In this document: positions 1-4,643 of the stretch, in pieces | Layout of the letters: every line of letters begins with the position of its first letter | Position numbering within the stretch: the first letter of the stretch is position 1 | From: Aquirhabdus sp. | GTDB lineage: Bacteria > Pseudomonadota > Gammaproteobacteria > Pseudomonadales > Moraxellaceae | Length of the DNA stretch: 5,685 bases | Reading direction: 5' to 3' | NCBI GenBank assembly: GCA_030150595.1 | Contig: JASLFQ010000282.1 | Coordinates: 1 to 5,685 of the forward strand | Notes under the pieces: model-generated | Seen by the model: the letters and a program-made list of their open reading frames with translations, nothing else | What the model was told of the DNA's origin: nothing | Databases searched by the model: none | Program-made: the position numbers and the translations under genes

Positions 1-479
1 TCGCCTTCAACCGTGATGAAGCAAAACTGATTATCCGTGGCGTGCCTGATCAACCAGGTATTGCATCACGCATACTCTCCCCTGTTGGCGATGCAAATAT
101 TGAAATCGACATGATCGTGCAAAATGTTGCTGCAGATGGCACAACGGATTTCACTTTTACCGTGAATCGTAGCGATTACAGCAAAACACTAACGCTGATG
201 GAAAAAATTGGTAAAGATGTCGGCGCACGTGAAGTCACTGGCGATGATACCATTGTTAAAGTGTCTATCGTTGGTGTTGGCATGCGTTCTCATGCGGGTG
301 TTGCTAGCCAAATGTTCCGTACTTTAGGTGCAGAAGGGATTAACATTCAAATGATCTCAACGTCTGAAATTAAGATTTCAGTCGTGATGAATGAAAAATA
401 TCTAGAGCTTGCTGTGCGTTCATTGCACACTGCTTTCGGTTTGGATCGCGCATCTGGTGAAAGCCGCGCTCAGGCTTAA
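1..479 (+). CDS. lysC: Aspartate kinase, C-terminal regulatory part (5'-truncated)
   Basis: Aspartate kinase phosphorylates L-aspartate in the first step towards lysine/diaminopimelate, threonine and methionine. Only the last 158 codons are present: the reading frame is open from position 3, enters from outside the window and ends at TAA 477-479. The GTG at 42 is an internal valine, because the similarity continues upstream of it (AFNRDEAKLIIRGVPDQPG). Two ACT domains are visible. The first runs through VPDQPGIASRIL and ANIEIDMIVQN. The second runs through VKVSIVGVGMRSHAGVAS and INIQMISTSEIKISV. In this family these domains bind the feedback inhibitors lysine and threonine, and GMRSHAGVA and STSEIKIS are typical of them. 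The kinase domain lies outside the window, so catalytic residues cannot be checked. Whether an internal start also yields a separate beta subunit, as in some Gram-positives, cannot be decided. The next gene on this strand is csrA, a common gammaproteobacterial arrangement. Confidence 0.95.
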   Translation, partial: AFNRDEAKLIIRGVPDQPGIASRILSPVGDANIEIDMIVQNVAADGTTDFTFTVNRSDYSKTLTLMEKIGKDVGAREVTGDDTIVKVSIVGVGMRSHAGVASQMFRTLGAEGINIQMISTSEIKISVVMNEKYLELAVRSLHTAFGLDRASGESRAQA

Positions 480-489
480 TTGGCTGTCG

Positions 490-525
490 CTGCACGTGTT
501 TTTTTTGACAATAAAGCACGTGCAG
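490..525. repeat. Perfect 9-bp inverted repeat with an oligo-T loop after lysC
   Basis: CTGCACGTG at 490-498 is matched by its exact reverse complement CACGTGCAG at 517-525, with an 18-nt loop at 499-516 that begins with eight T. The repeat starts 10 nt after the lysC stop, where a terminator would be expected. However, the T-run sits inside the loop and not after the second arm, so this is not a standard rho-independent terminator. Each arm contains the palindrome CACGTG, so the two sites are also direct repeats 24 bp apart. It could be a 3'-end-stabilising hairpin or a protein-binding site; function is unknown. Confidence 0.6.
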
Positions 526-550
526 TATGTTAGAAAAACTAAATAATAAT

Positions 551-574
551 GGATTCGGCGTAACTGCCGATTCC
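551..574 (+). repeat. Imperfect hairpin (lysC terminator or csrA upstream element)
   Basis: GGATTCGGC at 551-559 pairs with GCCGATTCC at 566-574, giving 8 of 9 pairs with a single central T-T mismatch and a 6-nt loop. It is followed by an AT-rich stretch (575-595) that includes TTTTT at 585-589, interrupted by A and G near the stem. It may be a weak terminator for lysC. It also sits immediately upstream of, and overlaps the expected -35 position for, the csrA -10 element, so an operator role is possible. Both readings are inference. Confidence 0.4.
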
Positions 575-576
575 GT

Positions 577-582
577 TATAAT
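577..582 (+). promoter_or_regulatory. Candidate sigma70 -10 element for csrA
   Basis: A perfect TATAAT lies at 577-582. At 17-bp spacing the -35 position (554-559) reads TTCGGC, a poor match, so recognition would rest on the -10 or on an activator. Transcription starting near 589 would give a csrA leader of about 100 nt. Read-through from lysC is the alternative source of transcript. Confidence 0.4.
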
Positions 583-675
583 ATTTTTATAAAAAGTGGT
601 TTTAGGGTCTGTTAAGGCGCTCTAGTTTAAGCCATACTGCACAACAAGCATTCAGCACTAAATACGCTGTACAAA

Positions 676-685
676 GAACAAGGAG
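676..685 (+). promoter_or_regulatory. csrA Shine-Dalgarno with overlapping CsrA-binding motif
   Basis: AAGGAG at 680-685 lies 7 nt before the csrA ATG and is a strong ribosome binding site. The stretch GAACAAGGA at 676-684 matches 8 of the 12 positions of the published CsrA consensus RUACARGGAUGU, including the whole ACARGGA core. CsrA binding here would occlude the ribosome, the autoregulatory arrangement known for E. coli csrA. Occupancy is inferred, not shown. Confidence 0.5.
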
Positions 686-692
686 AGTAAGT

Positions 693-932
693 ATGCTGAT
701 TCTGACACGCCGTGTGGGCGAGACATTGATGGTTGGCGACGAAGTCAGCATCACCGTATTAGGCGTAAAAGGCAATCAAGTTCGGATTGGTGTCAATGCA
801 CCAAAAGAAGTCTCGGTGCATCGTGAAGAAATCTATCAGCGCATTCAACATGAACGCGCGATGCATGAGCATTTGCAACATCTGGAACAAGATTATCAGC
901 CATCATTTGATGATGAGCCGTTTAACCGTTAA
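693..932 (+). CDS. csrA: Carbon storage regulator CsrA (long-tailed form)
   Basis: CsrA/RsmA is a homodimeric RNA-binding protein that recognises GGA motifs in mRNA leaders and changes translation or stability of transcripts for carbon metabolism, motility, biofilm and stress. The 79-residue product begins [16 protein letters not shown] and continues with [30 protein letters not shown], which is the complete CsrA fold of five beta strands and a helix. The RNA-contact residues Leu4, Arg6, Arg7 and Arg44 are all present. Most CsrA proteins have 61-65 residues; here roughly 15-20 extra residues follow the helix ([22 protein letters not shown]), rich in His, Gln and acidic residues. A similar C-terminal extension is known in Acinetobacter, which supports the taxonomic guess. 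The start is fixed by the strong AAGGAG. It lies downstream of lysC, with its own likely promoter and a strong terminator behind it. Confidence 0.97.
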   Translation: MLILTRRVGETLMVGDEVSITVLGVKGNQVRIGVNAPKEVSVHREEIYQRIQHERAMHEHLQHLEQDYQPSFDDEPFNR

Positions 933-960
933 TTTTGACAAAGTATTGCTCCACACAACT

Positions 961-994
961 AAAAAGACCTTTATATCAAATAAAGGTCTTTTTT
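961..994. terminator. Bidirectional rho-independent terminator between convergent csrA and hydrolase
   Basis: A perfect 13-bp stem pairs 961-973 (AAAAAGACCTTTA) with 981-993 (TAAAGGTCTTTTT) around a 7-nt loop. On the + strand it ends in a run of six T (989-994), 29 nt past the csrA stop. On the - strand the opposite arm ends in five T, so the same element can end transcripts of the hydrolase gene, whose stop lies about 40 nt away. Convergent genes sharing one symmetric terminator is a common arrangement. Confidence 0.92.
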
Positions 995-1031
995 ATTAAC
1001 TTAAATTTATGATTTTAAAATAGATATAATT

Positions 1032-2198
1032 CTACTTGCCTTTTAAGAAAACAGGAATCAGTGCGGTCATTGGTGCTCTAATTTCTTTGCACTCATTAAC
1101 TAACTGATGTGATGCATCTTCGAGGATTAAAGCAACCTTAAGGCGAAACTTGCGACGCACGTAAGCATTGTTAAAACGCCAATCCACCGTCTGATCGCGC
1201 ATACCTTGCACTAGCCACACTGGAAAACGACTCGCTGGTAAAGCCTCCATATATGGCATCCAACGACTTAATGCGAGAATCCAGCTCATCGCCATAACAC
1301 GAGCTTGTAGTGGATCTTGTAGCCGTACAAATCTTAAATATTCGGGATTACTGTTATTACGACGGAATTTACGCGGAACATTATGTTTGATTTGACGAAT
1401 CAAGGATAAACCCACAGCATTTTGCCACCATCCACTTTTTGCTGGACGCACCAAAGGAGAAATGAGAAATAACCGCTCAATGATCGGCGTATGCTTGCGT
1501 GTACACGCTTTCAGCACATGATCCATCCAAATCGCACAACCCGTGCTTTGTCCAAGACCCACCCAAGGTTGAGGCAACGCGCCCTCTTCTTGTTCAGTCA
1601 CCCAACGATGAAGATCCTTAAGCAGATCTTGATAGACCGAAAAATCAGAAATACCCGTTTCTTCGCCTGAAGATAACCCATGACCTGGTAAATCAAGCGT
1701 CAGCACAGCAAAATTCTGTGCCAATAACTCTGCAATCATCGGTTGATACAAACCACTATGCTCTAAATAGCCATGAAGCACCCAAGCCGTGCCTTGTGCA
1801 GCGGTCAAAGGCTGAAAGATCTGAACATGAATACGATGATCCCCTGCCCGCAAATAACCTTGATGATGATATGCAGGAAGCTGATCTAACGCATAAAAAG
1901 CACGATAACCTCTGATTGCATCAGATATTTCATCGGTAGGCGTCAGTGATAATTGCGGTAACTCTCGGGCAGTTTTGATGCGATCTGGCGTTGGTAATTT
2001 AAGCTCGGTAAACGCTTCGGGTAACGATTTATTGAAATTAGGTCTTGCAATAACGATCACGTTTTTAATTTCTTTGATGATTTTCGATTCTTGAATATTA
2101 AAGCGACTCAACAATGCTTTGGATGGTGATACTTTGGGCTGAGTATTGGCGACATCTAATACCCGATCTGAAGATTCTAATACTGCTAACTCAGTCAT
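1032..2198 (-). CDS. PldB-like alpha/beta hydrolase (serine hydrolase, substrate unknown)
   Basis: A 388-residue serine hydrolase of the lysophospholipase/monoacylglycerol lipase (Hydrolase_4) type. The fold is clear from about residue 115: an HG oxyanion motif (142-143, in VLHGYLEHSGLY), LDLPGHGLSSG (168-178), the nucleophile elbow GQSTG with Ser218, the probable acid Asp335 in VQGMRDQTVDW, and His364 in EDASHQLVNE. The triad is therefore intact. A helical cap probably lies around residues 250-315. About 110 residues precede the fold and match no domain I recognise. No signal peptide or membrane segment is evident, so it is probably cytoplasmic or peripheral. The start ATG has only a weak GGA about 10 nt upstream; the next Met is at residue 154, inside the fold, so the long form is required. 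It follows the DUF218 gene by about 80 nt on the same strand. A lipid ester substrate is plausible but unproven. Confidence 0.88.
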   Translation of the reverse strand: MTELAVLESSDRVLDVANTQPKVSPSKALLSRFNIQESKIIKEIKNVIVIARPNFNKSLPEAFTELKLPTPDRIKTARELPQLSLTPTDEISDAIRGYRAFYALDQLPAYHHQGYLRAGDHRIHVQIFQPLTAAQGTAWVLHGYLEHSGLYQPMIAELLAQNFAVLTLDLPGHGLSSGEETGISDFSVYQDLLKDLHRWVTEQEEGALPQPWVGLGQSTGCAIWMDHVLKACTRKHTPIIERLFLISPLVRPAKSGWWQNAVGLSLIRQIKHNVPRKFRRNNSNPEYLRFVRLQDPLQARVMAMSWILALSRWMPYMEALPASRFPVWLVQGMRDQTVDWRFNNAYVRRKFRLKVALILEDASHQLVNECKEIRAPMTALIPVFLKGK

Positions 2199-2219
2199 AA
2201 TGTCGTTCCACTGTACGAT

Positions 2220-2249
2220 CTAATACAAGCTATATCTCATCCATGTGAA
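2220..2249 (-). promoter_or_regulatory. Weak candidate promoter for the hydrolase gene
   Basis: On the - strand, TTCACA (2249-2244, 5 of 6 to the -35 consensus) is followed after 18 bp by TATTAG (2225-2220, 4 of 6 to the -10 consensus). The start would fall about 15 nt before the hydrolase ATG. I see no terminator in the gap behind the DUF218 gene, so read-through from murB is equally possible. Confidence 0.22.
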
Positions 2250-2278
2250 GCCTGCAAAAGTAAGATTTCTCAAGACCT

Positions 2279-3259
2279 TTAAGGAACTTCACGACAGCCC
2301 ACTACGCCAAACCAACGATCACGTGTAAATGCGATTAGTTCATGAATCGCGCGCCGTGTATGCGTTAAATTACGCACATCAGGCCACCACGGTGCAGGAT
2401 CACCTGGCAATAACGCAGGCACTGGCACAGTTTCAATGCCATTCATGGCAAACAACCAACGTGCACGCGGGATATGCCATTCATCCGTCACCAACTCCAC
2501 ACGCGGCGCACCGCCCAACGTCTGTAATAGTAAAGCACTAAATCGTGCATTCTCACAAGTATTCATACTCCGCGTTTCAAGCCACTGTGCCGACTCGCCA
2601 TGTAACTGCAAAAATTTTTGCATATACGGTGACTCAACACCCGTAAGAAAAATCGGGAGCCCTGTTGCTCGGTGCTGACTCACGGCCTGTAATAACCGAA
2701 GTTGGGTATATGAATTCGGAATAATCACGCGGTGTTGGTCTCGCGTCAGACCTCCCCCTAAAACAACAATTGCCTGAGCAGCAGCATTATTTGACTCATC
2801 CCAAACCAAATGAGGACTAGATGCAACCAGACTCAATGCTTTATCAGGGGAATTGTCTAAGACATGTGCAATCGTAGAGTCATCTAAAGGCGGACTCGAA
2901 GCAGGATCAGAAGCTGCGTCTTTCGTAAGGTCTTGTTCTTTTTCTGGTGACTCTTTCTGTGCAGTCGGAGTATTGTTCTTTAATTCAAGAGCCGCATCAG
3001 ATTCAAGCTGCGCTTGTGCTTTGGCATCTGATTGTAAGCTTTGGTGGTTTGCTGCGGCGATTGGATTGACGACAATTGGAACTTGCATCATTTTTTTTAA
3101 AATAAAGTCTGAAAGAAATGATGTTGAAGCCAAACCAACTAGCACAACGGCTCCGAACGTTAATCCTAAAACCACTTGACCGAACCTGTGCAAAACCCTC
3201 CCACCTTGTGCTGTCGAAGCAAAAGGCAGATCGATCTTACATGGCGTACGGTTAACCAT
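2279..3259 (-). CDS. Membrane-anchored SanA/YdcF/ElyC family (DUF218) protein
   Basis: A 326-residue protein with one predicted membrane anchor at about residues 28-49 (hydrophobic VVLGLTFGAVVLVGLASTSFL), a low-complexity linker at about 71-155 rich in Ala, Ser, Asp, Glu, Gln, Lys and Pro, and a DUF218 domain at about 162-320. The domain shows AIVVLGGG, the NTCENA motif with its conserved Glu-Asn, and LVTDEWHIPRARWLF, matching the family's VT..-H-PRA signature. The domain probably faces the periplasm. Relatives SanA and ElyC affect envelope barrier function and peptidoglycan or lipid-carrier metabolism; the biochemical reaction is not established. An in-frame ATG at 3271 would add four residues but has no Shine-Dalgarno. 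The ATG at 3259 has GGAG six nt upstream, so I prefer it. It overlaps the 3' end of murB by 8 nt, implying translational coupling and supporting an envelope role. The linker makes it longer than typical members (about 240-270). Confidence 0.85.
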   Translation of the reverse strand: MVNRTPCKIDLPFASTAQGGRVLHRFGQVVLGLTFGAVVLVGLASTSFLSDFILKKMMQVPIVVNPIAAANHQSLQSDAKAQAQLESDAALELKNNTPTAQKESPEKEQDLTKDAASDPASSPPLDDSTIAHVLDNSPDKALSLVASSPHLVWDESNNAAAQAIVVLGGGLTRDQHRVIIPNSYTQLRLLQAVSQHRATGLPIFLTGVESPYMQKFLQLHGESAQWLETRSMNTCENARFSALLLQTLGGAPRVELVTDEWHIPRARWLFAMNGIETVPVPALLPGDPAPWWPDVRNLTHTRRAIHELIAFTRDRWFGVVGCREVP

Positions 3260-4280
3260 ACTGCACTCCATTTGGATATACAGGTTCTCGCTCTAATTTT
3301 ACCGAGAACTTTGACCACACATCAGCTTGCACAGCCGCGGATAATGCCAAAACATCTTGCGCGACTGCACCACCGTAATTGACCAAAACCAATGCTTGTT
3401 TCTCGTACATACCGACTTTATTACTTTCTAATCGACGTCCACGCCACCCAGATTGCTCAATCAACCATCCCGCCGCTAATTTGATTTGACCATCCGCTTG
3501 CGGATAACCTGCAATCTGAGGATATTGTGTTTTTAGCCGTTGAAAATCGGATGTGACAACACATGGATTTTTAAAGAAACTGCCAGCATTGGCAATCTGT
3601 GCTGGATCAGGGAGTTTCTGACTGCGAATATGACAAATTGCACGCGCCACGGATAGCGGCGTCGGATGTGTGCCAGCAGCTTGTACGACATCGCCATAGC
3701 CTAATACAAGCTTGGGTGTCAGCGTCAATGCAAAGCGAACTGAAACAATCACCCATTCGCCATCTTGTTGCTTAAACATACTGTCACGATAAGAAAAATG
3801 ACATTGATCTGGTCGAAGATGATGTATCTTTCCAGCCTTATCCATCACTTGAACTGAATGTAAGCGATCCACCAACTCGACGCCATAAGCCCCGATGTTT
3901 TGTACAGGCGCAGCGCCCACCGTACCAGGAATCAATGCAAGATTTTCTAAACCATACCAACCGCGCGCCAATGTCGTCATCACAAACTCATGCCAAGGCT
4001 CACCCGCCATCGCCTCAACAACAACACGATCACCATCACCATCTGTTTCAAGTAAACGAATCCCGCGTAGCATCGGTCGAATCACTAATGCTTCTAAGAC
4101 TTCAGGCAATAACAAATTACTGCCACCACCCAGCACTAGCCGAGGAAACCGCTTTGCAGTGACCGAATTTAAAATTGCATTTAATCCCGCTACAGAATCT
4201 ACTTCCGCAACAAATCGTGCGACACAAGGCAAGCGCAATGTATTCAATCGATCCAACCGCGCTCTTTCTATTACTCGCAT
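3252..4280 (-). CDS. murB: UDP-N-acetylenolpyruvoylglucosamine reductase MurB (type I)
   Basis: MurB is the cytoplasmic flavoenzyme that reduces UDP-GlcNAc-enolpyruvate with NADPH to UDP-MurNAc, the second committed step of peptidoglycan precursor synthesis. From the ATG at 4280 the protein has 342 residues, close to the E. coli enzyme. FAD-binding segments include LGGGSNLLL (50-58) and IPGTVGAAPVQNIGAYG (117-133). Catalytic residues by comparison with E. coli: Arg165 in SYRDSMFK, the proton donor Ser234 in NAGSFFKNP, and Glu330 in KLEREPV. Tyr195 in LGYGD and the intact middle region mark it as type I, as in E. coli, not the shorter type II. An upstream in-frame ATG at 4298 would add six residues. 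I prefer 4280 because it gives the usual spacing to the conserved NTL (13-15) and has GAG 6 nt upstream, but neither ribosome site is strong. It is first gene of the murB-DUF218-hydrolase string. Confidence 0.96.
   Translation of the reverse strand: MRVIERARLDRLNTLRLPCVARFVAEVDSVAGLNAILNSVTAKRFPRLVLGGGSNLLLPEVLEALVIRPMLRGIRLLETDGDGDRVVVEAMAGEPWHEFVMTTLARGWYGLENLALIPGTVGAAPVQNIGAYGVELVDRLHSVQVMDKAGKIHHLRPDQCHFSYRDSMFKQQDGEWVIVSVRFALTLTPKLVLGYGDVVQAAGTHPTPLSVARAICHIRSQKLPDPAQIANAGSFFKNPCVVTSDFQRLKTQYPQIAGYPQADGQIKLAAGWLIEQSGWRGRRLESNKVGMYEKQALVLVNYGGAVAQDVLALSAAVQADVWSKFSVKLEREPVYPNGVQYG
3266..3269 (-). promoter_or_regulatory. Ribosome binding site that sets the DUF218 start, inside murB
   Basis: GGAG on the - strand (3269-3266) lies within the last codons of murB and exactly 6 nt before the ATG at 3259-3257. 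The alternative ATG at 3271 has no purine-rich stretch at suitable distance. This favours the 326-residue product and coupling to murB translation. Confidence 0.6.
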
Positions 4281-4333
4281 ACTATTCTCGTATATCATCT
4301 GCCATTTGCTCGATCACACTTAACATCTCTATA

Positions 4334-4350
4334 TCAATTATCATAATTGA
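4334..4350. promoter_or_regulatory. Perfect 17-nt palindrome, operator-like, upstream of murB
   Basis: TCAATTAT (4334-4341) and ATAATTGA (4343-4350) are exact reverse complements around a single central base. On the - strand the palindrome encloses TATGAT (4345-4340), 5 of 6 to the -10 consensus and about 60 nt before the murB ATG, though I find no good -35 partner. Size and symmetry suit a dimeric repressor such as a MarR or TetR type, but no regulator gene is in view. A chance AT-rich palindrome is less likely at this length, though not excluded. Confidence 0.5.
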
Positions 4351-4424
4351 ACAGACAACAATAAATCTTCACGATTGAACATGAACCCAAATATTAAAAA
4401 ACTAATTCTTTTAATTTACACGAT

Positions 4425-4449
4425 AAAAACAGATTTCAATATCAATCTG
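4425..4449 (-). terminator. Weak terminator-like hairpin on the - strand
   Basis: Read on the - strand, CAGATT (4449-4444), an 8-nt loop, AATCTG (4435-4430) and five T (4429-4425) form a minimal rho-independent terminator shape. The stem is only 6 bp with few G-C pairs. It would stop antisense transcripts from the aldehyde dehydrogenase side before murB. Low certainty. Confidence 0.25.
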
Positions 4450-4572
4450 CCCTTTGCACTATAAAAATGAGATCTCGTGCGCGAATACATAGATCATACG
4501 GGAAAAAGCATGAGCAAGGCAGATGCATGGTGTAGATTATTGTGCAGATCACGTTTGAATATGAGAGAGATG

Positions 4573-4605
4573 TGCATCGCCAATAGAGATGCAAATAGCT
4601 ATACT
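4573..4605 (+). promoter_or_regulatory. Candidate promoter with overlapping inverted repeat for the aldehyde dehydrogenase
   Basis: TCGCCA (4577-4582, 4 of 6 to the -35 consensus) and TATACT (4600-4605, 5 of 6 to the -10 consensus) are separated by exactly 17 bp. The expected start near 4612 gives a leader of about 30 nt. An inverted repeat, TGCATC (4573-4578) and GATGCA (4588-4593) with 9 nt between, covers the -35 and spacer, where a regulator could block polymerase. A third copy of GATGCA lies at 4522-4527. The regulator is unknown. Confidence 0.45.
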
Positions 4606-4643
4606 CGAGCAATTAGGACTATTAAATAAATAAGGAACTTCGC

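Larger units (their letters stand above)
4281..4643. other. Divergent intergenic region between murB and the aldehyde dehydrogenase
   Basis: About 360 bp of AT-rich DNA separates the two divergent starts. I see no convincing protein-coding frame or RNA gene in it. It contains a perfect 17-nt palindrome (4334-4350), two copies of ATTGAACA (4346-4353 and 4374-4381), a small hairpin with a - strand T-tract (4425-4449), the palindrome GAGATCTC (4469-4476), three GATGCA/TGCATC sites (4522, 4573, 4588), and a promoter candidate for the aldehyde dehydrogenase (4577-4605). The middle part, about 4450-4570, shows nothing else I can name. Confidence 0.7.

Noticed and set aside
490..506. T-run after lysC as a normal rho-independent terminator
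   Set aside because: No stable stem ends immediately before the eight T; the only strong pairing of the upstream arm is with a sequence downstream of the T-run.
787..999. Overlapping + strand open frame of 70 codons across csrA
   Set aside because: It lies in another frame of the clearly conserved csrA, runs through the terminator stem, and has no ribosome site or recognisable protein.
2853..3179. Open frame of 108 codons antisense to the DUF218 gene
   Set aside because: It mirrors the low-complexity linker and the membrane-segment codons on the other strand. Its Ser/Ala/Cys-rich product reflects that composition, and I see no ribosome site.
3895..4323. Open frame of 142 codons antisense to murB
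   Set aside because: murB is intact and strongly conserved on the other strand. The antisense product has no recognisable motif and runs into the murB upstream region.
4541..4554. Possible CRP-type site (TGTGCAGATCAC)
   Set aside because: TGTG and TCAC are only 4 nt apart, while the CRP consensus needs 7 between them, so the geometry is wrong.
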